A stretch of 64,000 nt of DNA from Mesorhizobium sp. (GTDB lineage: Bacteria; Pseudomonadota; Alphaproteobacteria; Rhizobiales; Rhizobiaceae): the NCBI RefSeq assembly GCF_024509055.1, contig NZ_JANINM010000444.1, forward strand, positions 1 through 64,000. Reading direction: 5' to 3'. The notes beneath the pieces are model-generated. The model did no database searches, was not told the origin of the DNA, and saw only the letters and a program-made list of their open reading frames with translations. Shown here in pieces: positions 42,581 through 52,227 of the stretch (the stretch's first letter is position 1; each line of letters begins with the position of its first letter). The position numbers and the translations under genes are program-made.

Positions 42581-44842
42581 GTGAAAGTAATGATTCCGCT
42601 CTCGGCAAAAGCTGCCGAGAGAGCCCACTTGTTTGGCCGCCATGATCGGCTTCTCATCGACGGCCAGTCTTTCAGGGTCGAAAAAAAGGTCAAGGACACG
42701 CACGTGCTGCAGCCAGTCACGGGCGACCTGATCATGGAAGATTACTTCGTCGCAAAGACCGACAAGGAGATCAACGCGCTGCTCCGGTCGGACCGGGTCC
42801 GCATCGACGAAGGCTACTACTCGAAGGCATTGACCATCCTGCGCGTGCGCTACGACGATTCCAACCTGGTCGACCTGTCGGAAGATGAACTGAGGACGCT
42901 TGCGTGGAAGAAGGAGTGGTGCGTCCGCTTTCTGGACGCCGCTGCGAACGTGCAAGGGTCCTGGCGCCCCCGCCGCGTCATCGATGACTTCGCACGGTTC
43001 GTCGAAGAGAACCGCGACCGCATGGATCGCTGGTACCTCGACACGTTCGGAGAGCGCAGGCGCCCCGGGCGAACGTTCCAGGGCGAAGTTCGCAAGGCAT
43101 TCGACTATCCGAGTCCTTCCGGCCTGAAGAAATGGGTGACGCGGTACATCCAAGGAAACTGCAAGATGTCGAGCCTGAGCCCCCAATACTCGGCTTGCGG
43201 CAACCGCAACCAGCTCGACCCTCGCGCCGCGGAGGTCATCGCGCTCGAGGTCAGGAAATTCGCCAGCCTGCTGCAGCCCAGGATGGCTGACGTCTGCGAG
43301 AACGTGGACCTTGCCCTATACGAAATGAACAAGAAGCTGCCCAAGGATCGGCAGGTGTATGCGAGCCACAACGCCGTCCGGCGCAGGATCCACCAGCTCG
43401 ACCCCTTCATGCTGGACGCCGGCCGCAAAGGACTCGACTACGCTTTCCGGAAGTATGCGCCCGTCGGTAAGGGATTGCAGGTCACGCAGGCTTTGGGCCG
43501 CGTCGAGATGGACGACTGGGAGGTCGACCTCTTCACGCTCGTCGCCAAGTCAAAATACTGGAAATCCTTGGCGCCTAAGCAACGCGCCGCCGTGCCGCGC
43601 ATCCGGACTACCTTCACGGCTGCGATCGACTGCGCGTCCCGAGCCATCGTTGGCTTCAATCTGACCTTCGGTCCTCCCTCAACCGCATCGGCCAAGAGCG
43701 CACTCAGGTCGGTGATGGTCGACAAGACTTCGCTTGCGGAGGCCGTGGGGGCGAAGGCGTCCTGGCACATGCATGGTCGCCCTCTCAACTTAGCTACGGA
43801 CGGGGGTCCCGTATTTCGCAGCGAATTCGACAATGCCGCCTCGCGGGTCAGCGTTCCTCGCGTTGTCCCGGAAAGTGACCCCCGCAAGCGGGGCACGATC
43901 GAGGCGTTCTTCCGGATCGTCAAGCGCCTCTGCCGCTATTTCGCGGGCCGCTCTTTCTCCAACGTAGTGAACCGGGGCGACTATCCTGCCGAACAGCTCA
44001 CCTCGCTCACCGTCGGGGAGTTCTACAAGAGCCTGGTCACGTTCATCGTCGACATTTACCACTTGAGGCCACATCGCGGCCTCGAGGGAAGAACGCCCTA
44101 CGCAATCTGGGAGGATCTCGCCAACCGGGCTGGGCTGGGCCTGCCACCTCCCCCTTCGGCGGAACAGCTGGCAGTGGCCTTTGGGATTGCGCGGAGGCAA
44201 CGGTCCATCACAAAGCATGGCGTCGAGTCAGTCGGCATTTCCTACAATTCGATGGAACTGACGCTCCTTCACATGAAGGTTGGCCAGCGGAAGGTCGACG
44301 CTATCGTCGAGCCTGAGGATCTCGGCCATTTGTACGTGGTAATCCCAAGGCATCTCCGGGGGAAGATCGACGGCATCCCCGCGGACTGGCATTTCCTGAA
44401 GGTTCCTGCTGTCGACGAGGAACGTTTCAAAGGTAAAAAGCTGGCCGATCACCTGCTGGCCAAACAGGCTGTCCGGAACGTCCTGAAACAAGAGGAGGAA
44501 GCAGGACGGCCGATCCGCCTCAGCGCGCACCGGCATCTCCTCGACCTCTCCCATGGTGTCATGGACAGGGCCGCGATCCCGAGCCACGTCATCACCGAGA
44601 AGGCCCTCGATTTACTGGAAAAGCGCATCCGCTTCGCCGCCCTGGCTGCTCTTGGTCCCGACCAGTATGCGGCGGAGGAGACTGAAGGCGGAGAGGTGGG
44701 CGAACCCGTCGCCACAGCGACCCGGCGCCGCGGCATCCGCGACGACGCCGACTCACCCCGCGCGATCCAAGACCACGATGCTTTGCCGAAGCCAAAGCCG
44801 TTCGGCGGAAGCTTGAACCTCGACGACGGAGAAGACGCATGA
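42581..44842 (+). CDS. tnsB: TnsB-like DDE transposase
   Basis: TnsB binds the element ends and performs DNA strand transfer. The 753-aa protein has an N-terminal DNA-binding region, then an RNase H-fold core with the triad Asp in VEMDDWEVDLF, Asp in LATDGGPVFRSEF, and Glu in RKRGTIEAFFRIVKRL, and a beta-barrel C-domain. Start GTG at 42581 follows AAAGGGGGGA. It is 57 bases after tnsA and overlaps tnsC as ATGA. The last 100 residues are acidic and end in NLDDGEDA, the region that in Tn7 contacts TnsC. Confidence 0.92.
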   Translation: MKVMIPLSAKAAERAHLFGRHDRLLIDGQSFRVEKKVKDTHVLQPVTGDLIMEDYFVAKTDKEINALLRSDRVRIDEGYYSKALTILRVRYDDSNLVDLSEDELRTLAWKKEWCVRFLDAAANVQGSWRPRRVIDDFARFVEENRDRMDRWYLDTFGERRRPGRTFQGEVRKAFDYPSPSGLKKWVTRYIQGNCKMSSLSPQYSACGNRNQLDPRAAEVIALEVRKFASLLQPRMADVCENVDLALYEMNKKLPKDRQVYASHNAVRRRIHQLDPFMLDAGRKGLDYAFRKYAPVGKGLQVTQALGRVEMDDWEVDLFTLVAKSKYWKSLAPKQRAAVPRIRTTFTAAIDCASRAIVGFNLTFGPPSTASAKSALRSVMVDKTSLAEAVGAKASWHMHGRPLNLATDGGPVFRSEFDNAASRVSVPRVVPESDPRKRGTIEAFFRIVKRLCRYFAGRSFSNVVNRGDYPAEQLTSLTVGEFYKSLVTFIVDIYHLRPHRGLEGRTPYAIWEDLANRAGLGLPPPPSAEQLAVAFGIARRQRSITKHGVESVGISYNSMELTLLHMKVGQRKVDAIVEPEDLGHLYVVIPRHLRGKIDGIPADWHFLKVPAVDEERFKGKKLADHLLAKQAVRNVLKQEEEAGRPIRLSAHRHLLDLSHGVMDRAAIPSHVITEKALDLLEKRIRFAALAALGPDQYAAEETEGGEVGEPVATATRRRGIRDDADSPRAIQDHDALPKPKPFGGSLNLDDGEDA

Positions 44843-45885
44843 AGCGGACCACAAAACCCGTCGAGCCGGCAGCGGAGTGGAGCGACGCGTCCGACGACGA
44901 CGACTTCCTCGACGCCGTCTCCGCACGCATGACCGACGAGGAGAAGCGCTCCAAAGCGGTGCTGGAACTGGCCAAGAGCGTCTATGTCCCCTGCAGGCGC
45001 GATCAAGTCGCCAAGAAGCTTCTTTCCCGCTTCGTGACGATGCTGCTTGCGAAGAAAGCTGGCCAACGGGACGACGGGCGCATCTTGTTCGTCACTGGGG
45101 AAAGCGGGGCAGGCAAAACAGAGCTTGTCGCACATATGCTCGCGGAGAACAAAACCCTGGCTCCTATTCAGAGATCGTACGGCCTAATCAACCCCGTTGT
45201 CAGCCACAGGTTGATGGGGCCTGCGACGCTCAAGTTTCTGGGTCTCAACATCCTCACTCAGGCCGGATACAAGATCACCCGCAGGTACGAGCAAGGCGAG
45301 GTCTGGGACATCTTGCCCCAGCAGTTGCACCTGCGGAAAATCCTGCTCATCCACATCGACGAGACGCAGCACCTGTTGAAGCTCACCGAATCGGACAGGG
45401 AACGGGATGCGGTCACGAAGGCAATCAAGGGAGTGGTGAACTACAAGCCGTGGCCGGTGAGCTTTCTCATGTCGGGGATGCCCAGCATCACCGCTCTTGC
45501 CAAGCTCGACGAACAGATCGAGCGACGTTCACGACATCTGCATCTTTCCGATGTCACGCTTCCTGAAGAGCGCATTCTTGTCCTCAACATTGTCACTGCC
45601 ATGTGCGAAGCGGCGGGGCTCGGCCATCGCCCGACTACCGAGAGCGACCTTCCAGACCGCATCGCTCACGTTGCTAGGTATCGTTACGGGCGCATCGCGC
45701 AGGTCGTTCTCGCTGGGATCGAGCAGGCTGCGCTGAGGGAGGCGTCTACCCTCACCCGCGAAGACTTTGCCCATGCCTACATCGACCATTCGCAGGCCAG
45801 GGGATACGACCACATGAACCCGTTCCTTGTCGACGACTGGATGAGCCTTGAACCGGGCCTCTTCCTGATCGAGACGGATGAGTAA
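44839..45885 (+). CDS. tnsC: TnsC-like AAA+ transposition regulator
   Basis: The 348-aa ATPase links target selector and transposase. Walker A is FVTGESGAGKTELVAHML, Walker B LLIHIDETQHLLKL, and a sensor-type region SFLMSGMPSITALAKLDEQIERR. The start overlaps tnsB by four bases and the stop is 2 bases before tniQ, so the four genes form a tight operon. Size is that of short TnsC/TniB proteins rather than the 555-aa Tn7 TnsC. Confidence 0.9.
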   Translation: MKRTTKPVEPAAEWSDASDDDDFLDAVSARMTDEEKRSKAVLELAKSVYVPCRRDQVAKKLLSRFVTMLLAKKAGQRDDGRILFVTGESGAGKTELVAHMLAENKTLAPIQRSYGLINPVVSHRLMGPATLKFLGLNILTQAGYKITRRYEQGEVWDILPQQLHLRKILLIHIDETQHLLKLTESDRERDAVTKAIKGVVNYKPWPVSFLMSGMPSITALAKLDEQIERRSRHLHLSDVTLPEERILVLNIVTAMCEAAGLGHRPTTESDLPDRIAHVARYRYGRIAQVVLAGIEQAALREASTLTREDFAHAYIDHSQARGYDHMNPFLVDDWMSLEPGLFLIETDE

Positions 45886-45887
45886 TC

Positions 45888-47870
45888 GTGAGTTTGAACA
45901 GTCGGACTCTCGAGCCGCTAGGATTCGCCTACCAGCTTGAGGAGTTGGAGCCTGCGGCTGGGTTCGCATCCCGGCTAGCCGCTTTGAATGGCCAGTCCCT
46001 GAAGAGCCTTCTTCGCGACATGAGCATCAGGCAGCGAAACCTTGACCTTGGGCTCGCCGCAACCGTGAGCGACATTGCCCTCCTCGGTCGGGCGGACCCG
46101 GTGCGCTTGCTTCGGTACACTCCCGTCCGCAAAAACGCGAAGTTGTTCGAAGTCGCAGGCGAGACCCTGATGCGGTTGGCGGTCAACCGAACATACTTCC
46201 GCTACTGTCCGAGGTGCACCATCGAGGACATGGACCGATACGAGGGGCCAGTCCGCAGCAGGCCATGGCTTCGGCTTCAATGGACCATTTCCCATTTCCG
46301 TTCCTGTCCCCGGCATGGCGTGCTTCTTACGACGGCGAATCCCACTCGCACGCCCTTTGCCCCGTTCGATTTCAACGGCACGATGGAGAGCCTGTTCCCT
46401 ACCCTGCGGCAAGCTGCCGACGAGGCCGTGCCCGCAGCTCTCTCCCCTTTCCAGACCTGGCTCCAGCACCGATGGCGCGGAGATCGTTCGCCAGACAACT
46501 GGCTCAACGACCTCCCGCTCTACGTCGCCGCTCCGTTCTGTGAAGCGCTCGGCGTATCGTCGCTCCACCCGCCGAAGGTTCGGGTCGCGCGCTTCGCGCC
46601 ATCGGACTGGGCCCAAGCAGCCGACGAAGGGTTTCGGATCGCCAGCGCCGGCGAGGAGTCCCTGCGCGAGCTCCTCGAGAGGCTCAACCTCGGACAGGCC
46701 TCGACCCGCGGTGTCTGGGGACCACGAGACACCTACGGGTACGCATATGGGCTCCTCCAGAAGACCGTCGACGATCCGGCATACGGCAAGCTGCGCGACG
46801 CCGTGCGAAGCTTCGCGCTCGAGACTATGCCGATCGAGCCGGGAAGCGATGTGCTTGGCCAGGCAGCTGGCAAACGCAAGGTCCACACCGTCCGCACAGC
46901 CGCCCGAGATTCCGGAATGCATGCATTGAGCGTCCGACGGCTGTTCAAGCGAATGGGCGTCGACGAGGCTTCGGACCATTCCGGAGTGATGGACCACCGC
47001 ATTCTTGTGGATTTCGACGAGGTCGGCCACGTAATCGCCGAGTTGAAAGACGCGCTCACGGCGCCCGAAGTCGAGCGGCTGCTTGGCGTTCCCCGGATCC
47101 ACCTGAAGGAACTGGTCGCTCACGGACATCTGGACGGGCTTGCCGGGACAGGCAGCAGGCGGAACGCGAAGCGCCGTTTCTCGAAGGTCGACGTTGAGCG
47201 GCTGAGGGACCGACTGTTCGATGGCGCCGAGGAAATCTCTGAACCGAAGGAACGTCAAGTTGACATCACTGACGCGCGCCGCGCGGCCACCTGCACCATT
47301 CCCGACATACTCGACATGATCCTCAACGGAAAGCTCGCCTGGAAAGGGCGGCTTGCCGGCAGGCACGACTACATGGCGCTGCTTCTGGACGCCGACGAGG
47401 TCACCCGGATCGTGCGTTCAGACGGAGCGCGTACCAACCTCACGAAAGAGGAGGCCGAGGCGTTTCTTCCCGGTACGCACGAACGCGTCGTCAGCAGGTT
47501 GATTGAGGCGGGGCACCTTAATCTCATTGAGGAATTCAGTCCTGATGCAAGGCGACTGATTCCTGTGGTCTCTCGGGAAAGCGCGCTGGCGTTCAAGTCG
47601 CGCTACGTGGCCCTCGGCGAACTTTGTCAGAAGACCGATATGCACCACAAAAAGGTCCGTGCCCTTCTCCGGCTGGCCGGGATCATGCCGATCCTAGTAC
47701 CGGGGGGCGTCGGGGCCTTCTTTTACGATCGACAAGGGGTTGAGCGGTTCGAGGCCAGCACCCCGGACCCTTGGGCTTACGACAAGACATCTGTCCTGAA
47801 ACAGCTTCGTAAAAGAAGATCGCTTGCCCTCAAGAGTATCACGCCCGAGCCGACGGGCTCGGCTCTCTGA
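45888..47870 (+). CDS. tniQ: TniQ/TnsD-family target selector
   Basis: The 660-aa protein has an N-terminal TniQ domain with the zinc knuckle CPRCTIEDMDRY plus CPRHG (about residues 107-146), then a long C-terminal part of about 400 residues with repeated helix-turn-helix-like segments (ALTAPEVERLLGVPRIHLKEL; CQKTDMHHKKVRALLRLAGI). In Tn7-like elements such a long TniQ binds a fixed attachment site. Start GTG at 45888. No glmS, tRNA or CRISPR gene lies nearby, so the target is not visible. Confidence 0.88.
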   Translation: MSLNSRTLEPLGFAYQLEELEPAAGFASRLAALNGQSLKSLLRDMSIRQRNLDLGLAATVSDIALLGRADPVRLLRYTPVRKNAKLFEVAGETLMRLAVNRTYFRYCPRCTIEDMDRYEGPVRSRPWLRLQWTISHFRSCPRHGVLLTTANPTRTPFAPFDFNGTMESLFPTLRQAADEAVPAALSPFQTWLQHRWRGDRSPDNWLNDLPLYVAAPFCEALGVSSLHPPKVRVARFAPSDWAQAADEGFRIASAGEESLRELLERLNLGQASTRGVWGPRDTYGYAYGLLQKTVDDPAYGKLRDAVRSFALETMPIEPGSDVLGQAAGKRKVHTVRTAARDSGMHALSVRRLFKRMGVDEASDHSGVMDHRILVDFDEVGHVIAELKDALTAPEVERLLGVPRIHLKELVAHGHLDGLAGTGSRRNAKRRFSKVDVERLRDRLFDGAEEISEPKERQVDITDARRAATCTIPDILDMILNGKLAWKGRLAGRHDYMALLLDADEVTRIVRSDGARTNLTKEEAEAFLPGTHERVVSRLIEAGHLNLIEEFSPDARRLIPVVSRESALAFKSRYVALGELCQKTDMHHKKVRALLRLAGIMPILVPGGVGAFFYDRQGVERFEASTPDPWAYDKTSVLKQLRKRRSLALKSITPEPTGSAL

Positions 47871-48031
47871 CTGGGTCTGCCGCATCGTGTCGCGCGGATT
47901 GATGTCAAAGGCTCGCCTATGACCACGCGCAGACCTTGCCGCCCGCGTGGCGGTGCCGGCCGCGATCCCGGCAATTTTTGATCCTTGCGTGGTCCGATCC
48001 GATTCTTCCTCTAGGATTCTGGAGGCGGAAC

Positions 48032-48589
48032 ATGGGCAAGCGAAACAATACGGACAACGACAGCATCGATCCCATGGCGCATTACGTGCGGCAAGGGACG
48101 CGGCATACACCCAACTTCGTGGTCCACTTCCACCGTAACGAGTTCTACGATCCGGCGCTGCCACCTTTTTGGGAAATGACAGTCTCAAACTCGACGCATT
48201 CATATCGGGTGATGGTCTGCGTCCCTGCTGACCAGCTCGACAAAGCGATCAACAAACTGCCGGAGCCGTCGGCTGAGCGGCATCGCGTCGACTTCATGCT
48301 GGCCTACAAGGAGGTATACCTCCCCGACGACATCAGGCGGCTCACCGGCGAGAGCTTGATGGGATTGCTCGTCTACAAGGTAAAGTCCGCACCTCCGGGA
48401 TCGCCGTTCAAGGAGGGACGATATTACAACGACGCTGACCTAGCCCGCCCGATCACCCAAACCGAAGCGGACATTGCCGCGAATGACTGGCGCAAGGAAG
48501 CTCTGTTGAGAAGGCTGGAAGCGAAGAGCGCAGACCGGCACCTGCGCGATCGACTTCACTCGCTGCGGCAGCCCAAACGCGGACCGTGA
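48032..48589 (+). CDS. Unknown protein, first gene after tniQ
   Basis: The 185-aa product starts MGKRNNTDNDSIDPMAHYVR with GGAGG 6 bases before the ATG. It contains FVVHFHRNEFYDPALPPFWE and a later ITQTEADIAANDWRKEALLR helix rich in charged residues. No known domain. Same strand as the transposition genes, 160 bases after tniQ, so it is likely cargo. Confidence 0.6.
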   Translation: MGKRNNTDNDSIDPMAHYVRQGTRHTPNFVVHFHRNEFYDPALPPFWEMTVSNSTHSYRVMVCVPADQLDKAINKLPEPSAERHRVDFMLAYKEVYLPDDIRRLTGESLMGLLVYKVKSAPPGSPFKEGRYYNDADLARPITQTEADIAANDWRKEALLRRLEAKSADRHLRDRLHSLRQPKRGP

Positions 48590-48847
48590 TCATCGACAGG
48601 CGCAATTTTATGCCGGGCGCCGCTGACACCGATGAAGCGTTACGAGAAGGCGCCGACGTATCCCCTGGGATTTAGATAGATATGCGCAATCTCGGCGCAC
48701 AAGGGCCACCATGCCACTCGCCGATAAGCGCCAATCGCGCCGTTGGCGAACGCAACTCTTACGCGCTTCATAAATCCGTCGCTCCGTTTTCCTAAATGAG
48801 GACGGGGGCTTTTTCTTCTCGAGGCTGCTCTCTGGAAAGGATGGAAA

Positions 48848-49309
48848 ATGGCCAAAATCCCCGGCAAGACCGAAACGATCGAAAACGTCGCACCCGCCAC
48901 CTTCGACCAATCCGAGGGAATGGAGCAGGTTCGCACTGTCGCCGAACAGGGCCTTGAACAGGCTAGGGAAGCAATTTTGGAATTTCAATCGAATGCCGAA
49001 ATCACTGCAAAGACCATTGAGTCAACCGTTGAAGCGGCCAAGGCTATCCGCAACGAGGTGCCGTTGAAGGCGATTGCGGCCCTCCACGCCAATGCTGAAG
49101 CCGCCTTCAATCACTTTGAAGCGCTGATTGCCGCGAAGTCTCCGTCCGAGTTCTTCGAACTGCAGGCTGCCTTCCTGGATAGACAGATCGAAAACTCCGT
49201 CGAGCAGGCCAAGAGCCTTCAGGCTGCGATGTTGAAAGCGGCCGAGGATGTATCCAAGCCGATCCAGGACGCCTATGAGAGGGCTTTGAAGGAACTCAAG
49301 GCCGCCTGA
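48848..49309 (+). CDS. Phasin-family protein
   Basis: Phasins coat polyhydroxybutyrate granules. The 153-aa product is almost fully helical, without cysteine, and has the phasin_2 pattern: EQVRTVAEQGLEQAREAILE, a central NHFEALIAAKSPSEFFELQ and QAAFLDRQIENSVEQAKSLQ. GGAAAGGATGG precedes ATG 48848. A GC-rich hairpin (TGCCCTCC, 49371-49378, with GGAGGCA, 49381-49387) about 60 bases past the stop may end the transcript. Finding it among defence and transposition genes is unusual. Confidence 0.8.
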   Translation: MAKIPGKTETIENVAPATFDQSEGMEQVRTVAEQGLEQAREAILEFQSNAEITAKTIESTVEAAKAIRNEVPLKAIAALHANAEAAFNHFEALIAAKSPSEFFELQAAFLDRQIENSVEQAKSLQAAMLKAAEDVSKPIQDAYERALKELKAA

Positions 49310-49517
49310 CAGGCAGGTTTTCCAAGTTATCGACGACGGTCGGATTGGATTCAAACATTAGGACGAGGGGTGCCCTCCGGGGAGGCATCGCCCTCTGATC
49401 CTCATGCGTCATTAATTCTCGCTTACACCCCTCTGTAAGGCATTGTAATCATTAGCTCGAAAAATCGACAGCGTCACTGCTGCTCATGGATTCCGCGCTC
49501 GAAGTCTGCTCAGTTAG

Positions 49518-50966
49518 TCAGAGGCTATGTGCGCTCGGAACAGCCTGCGGCTTTGTGGAAGGGTAGTAGGCGAGATCGTCCAAGCTTAACAAATGAACAG
49601 ATGCGTCAGACCGGGGAAGCTCCTCTACTTCGGGTTTGAAGCCATTCTTGCTGAAAAAGAGGAACTGCTTGCCTGGATGCATCCGCCCATAATCAGTTAG
49701 ATCGGCGCGTTTCCGGAGCGTGTTGACCATCCCGAGGTCGACGCGGGCTGATCTCCACTTGCATTCGCCGTAGAAAAACGCGCCGTCGATCAATCTCCCG
49801 CTCACGTCAATATCGTAGTCGGCGCTCCAGATTTGCCCCACTTCCTGAGTTGATGAACTCATGATTTCCTTGGCAAACTGCCTAGTGTGATCGATGCAGA
49901 TACGCTCGAATGCGGCACCCATGTATTCTGGAAGTTTCGCAGCGATGATGCCGTCGTAGACTTCGTGCCCATTGCCTTCGGCGATCGCCGTCAGATTTGG
50001 TCGCACAAACCAATGCCAAAAGGCGATGAGACGGTCGTTGATGGCAAGCCGCAGGTTGCGAGCCTTCTCGGAAGCGTCCATCGACTTCGACACTGAAATC
50101 AAATCCAGGCGTCTTAATGTCTCAAGATATGGCCCCAAGGAGCGTGTGTCGGAGCGGCCGACTCTTCCGGCGACTTCATTAGTCGTGGTGCATCCTTGTG
50201 CGATCGCGGACAGGATGCTCGAATAGAATGCGGGAGCCCGAAGCTCGCTTTGCAGCAGGGTATTGGGTTCATCGACCAACGCGCCGGTTTCCGATAGCAG
50301 AAGATTGATGACGTTTGTGCGAAGATCGGCTTGGTGGTCGCATAGCTGCAGGTAGTAAGGCATGCCGCCGAAAATGGCATGTGCCACGACTAAATCTTCT
50401 GCAGAGTAACCCGGGAAAAACATCGCGGCATCCCGCAAAGGAAGCGGTTTGACGTTCATCTGCATGGTTGCGCGACCATATAGCGGATTCCGTTCGGCAA
50501 ATAACTCATCCATCTGCGAGATCGAGGACCCGCATAGGATGAGTTTCATTCCTCCTCCTTTGTGGATTTCCGCATCCCAAAATCTCTGAAGGACGGAAGG
50601 GAGGCTCTTTTCGCTGTCCGTAATGTAGGGGAATTCGTCGATCACCACGACAACGTGGTCGTGATTTTCGGACGACAGCTGCGAGATATAGTGGAACACC
50701 CCTTCCCAGTCACCGATTCCATCAAGGATCGGCGAGGGGCCGAGTGAGGACGAAACCTGTTTTTTGAACGCATCGAGATTGAGTTCACTTGACACTCGAG
50801 CAGCCTGAAAGAACACTTTTCGCCGATTTTGCACCGCTTCCAGCAGTAGCCGTGATTTGCCGACGCGGCGCCGTCCCGAAACGACGATTAATGACGCTCG
50901 TGCCCGGGAGAGTTCCTCATCAAGCCTTGCTAACTCGCGCCTGCGTCCGACGAACATGATGTGCAA
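49518..50966 (-). CDS. Archaeal-type ATPase with C-terminal DUF234 nuclease-like domain
   Basis: The 482-aa protein begins MFVGRRREL and has Walker A VSGRRRVGKSRLLLEA, Walker B HVVVVIDEFPYITDSE and a sensor-like KLILCGSSISQMDEL, a STAND/archaeal ATPase. A winged helix follows (TTNEVAGRVGRSDTRSLGPY). The C-terminal DUF234 region has DIDVSGRLIDGAFFYGECKW, where D and E-C-K fit a PD-(D/E)XK nuclease. ATG at 50957 is an alternative start. Two tandem palindromes lie 6 bases upstream of the start. These proteins are widespread in archaea and in mobile islands; function is not established, and a defence or toxin role is inferred. Confidence 0.75.
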   Translation of the reverse strand: MHIMFVGRRRELARLDEELSRARASLIVVSGRRRVGKSRLLLEAVQNRRKVFFQAARVSSELNLDAFKKQVSSSLGPSPILDGIGDWEGVFHYISQLSSENHDHVVVVIDEFPYITDSEKSLPSVLQRFWDAEIHKGGGMKLILCGSSISQMDELFAERNPLYGRATMQMNVKPLPLRDAAMFFPGYSAEDLVVAHAIFGGMPYYLQLCDHQADLRTNVINLLLSETGALVDEPNTLLQSELRAPAFYSSILSAIAQGCTTTNEVAGRVGRSDTRSLGPYLETLRRLDLISVSKSMDASEKARNLRLAINDRLIAFWHWFVRPNLTAIAEGNGHEVYDGIIAAKLPEYMGAAFERICIDHTRQFAKEIMSSSTQEVGQIWSADYDIDVSGRLIDGAFFYGECKWRSARVDLGMVNTLRKRADLTDYGRMHPGKQFLFFSKNGFKPEVEELPRSDASVHLLSLDDLAYYPSTKPQAVPSAHSL

Positions 50967-50971
50967 CCCAA

Positions 50972-50998
50972 GATTAGACTAATTACGATTAGACTAAT
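50972..50998. promoter_or_regulatory. Tandem palindromic operator at the ATPase gene start
   Basis: GATTAGACTAAT occurs twice (50972-50983 and 50987-50998) with a 15-base period; each copy contains the dyad ATTAG-A-CTAAT. It sits directly before the start codon of the minus-strand ATPase gene, as expected for an autorepressor or roadblock site. Confidence 0.6.
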
Positions 50999-51054
50999 CC
51001 CTCTTGCAGCATGGCGCAAGGGCTACGTTTTCCGTTCTGGTTCCTCCTACGAAA

Positions 51055-51127
51055 ATCCCGGACACAGAGGTCCGGGATGGAGGTGGTGTGGAGGTAGTGT
51101 GGTGGTGGCGGCGGCGGCCGCCGCCGC
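51055..51127. repeat. Two GC-rich palindromes and G/T-rich tract
   Basis: ATCCCGGA (51055-51062) and TCCGGGAT (51071-51078) form an 8-base stem with an 8-base loop. A G/T-rich tract follows, ending in the perfect 20-base palindrome GCGGCGGCGGCCGCCGCCGC at 51108-51127. No T-run, so not a normal terminator. Confidence 0.6.
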
Positions 51128-51262
51128 GGTGAGCAAACTTCGAGTGTCGAATGAGCAATCTACCTTGACGTTGAGCGAGATTCAGTGACGCGTCAGGCTG
51201 ATACTTGCAAGCTCTGCTAAAGTACCCACATCTAATGTCGGCGTTCAAAGGAGGACGCTACT

Positions 51263-51358
51263 ATGAGCTACCTGATGCTCCGCATCTCGATCGCGCTCAC
51301 CATGTTTTTGATGGCTGATGGCGTTGCCTTGGCCAGCAAGATCATCGGCAACGGCTAA
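51263..51358 (+). CDS. 31-aa hydrophobic small protein
   Basis: Reads MSYLMLRISIALTMFLMADG then VALASKIIGNG-stop. AAAGGAGG lies 8 bases before the ATG, one of the strongest ribosome sites in the window. The peptide is one membrane helix or a signal-like sequence with a short polar tail. No known family; small membrane peptides near defence genes can be toxins or sensors, but that is speculation. Confidence 0.55.
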   Translation: MSYLMLRISIALTMFLMADGVALASKIIGNG

Positions 51359-51464
51359 TGGCCTAAGGCGCGGGAACGACCAGCCCGCGCCTCAACCCTC
51401 TCCACCATAACTCTCCCGGCATATTATTGACCTCAATGTCCGGTTCCGCCCTGCGGACAGAACG

Positions 51465-52112
51465 CTAGGCGTTGGAAAACTCGCTACTGAAGCCGATGTC
51501 CGCCACCCGCTGGGTCAGGGCGTGGTCGTTCAGCGCATGGTGGAAGTAGGTGCTCTCCTTCAGTGCCTCCACCAGAGAGTCCGCATCGGAGCTCGTTCCG
51601 ACGTCGTTCAGCATGAAGTGGCCGTTAGGATCGACATAGCGGGTGTGGACCAGTTGGAGAAACTGCTCCAGGTCGTCCCAAAACTGCTTCCACTCAGCAT
51701 CGCTGGCCGGACCTAGCGGCTGCCCCGCCATCACTGCGTCACGGTCGAGGTGGCCGATCAGGCGATTGCGTGCCGGCACGATTTTGGATCGGAAATCATG
51801 AATGCCATCGCGGAGCGTCTTGATACGAGCTTGGTCCGCGGGAGCGCCTGAGAAGTCAGCTTCCCCAATTACATAGTCGATCGTCAGATTGGTCCGTCCC
51901 ATAGTCACGGGCGGATCGGTCAGCCGGCAGATTTGGAGCACCAACTGCTCAATGAGAAGCTGATTGAGATCGCCGAAGAACACCGGAGCGATCCGGTGCA
52001 GCAGAGTGCGCCTAAGCTCACCCTCCTCGAACAGGATTTCGTAGTGGCGCCAGACGGACCGCAGATGGACGCAGAAATGGGCCATTGCCTCGATTTCGTC
52101 CTTCAGGGCCAT
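51465..52112 (-). CDS. HEPN-domain protein, AbiU2-like
   Basis: The 215-aa product is all-helical with VPARNRLIGHLDRD in the middle: R-N-x4-H is the HEPN ribonuclease motif. The N-terminus (HFCVHLRSVWRHYEILFEEG; LRRTLLHRIAPVFFGDLNQL) and length fit the HEPN family named after the abortive-infection protein AbiU2. Such proteins are thought to cut RNA. It lies at the 3' end of the minus-strand defence block, 115 bases after the PD-(D/E)XK gene. Confidence 0.65.
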   Translation of the reverse strand: MALKDEIEAMAHFCVHLRSVWRHYEILFEEGELRRTLLHRIAPVFFGDLNQLLIEQLVLQICRLTDPPVTMGRTNLTIDYVIGEADFSGAPADQARIKTLRDGIHDFRSKIVPARNRLIGHLDRDAVMAGQPLGPASDAEWKQFWDDLEQFLQLVHTRYVDPNGHFMLNDVGTSSDADSLVEALKESTYFHHALNDHALTQRVADIGFSSEFSNA

Positions 52113-52227
52113 GCCGCCTTATCCCTTTTCAACACCGCCGCGCGCGTTGCGCCTGGACCGCGACTATGGCGGATCGCTCGACGCTAGCGCCAACTCGCCG
52201 TAAACCGTCCAACGGGCTCGCTCCACC

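Noticed and set aside
45975-47366. Minus-strand frame of 463 codons
   Set aside because: Antisense to tniQ, which has the zinc knuckle and helix-turn-helix segments; no motif in the antisense product.
50972-50998. Possible CRISPR-like repeats
   Set aside because: Only two 12-base copies with a 3-base gap; repeat and spacer lengths do not fit, and no cas genes are present.
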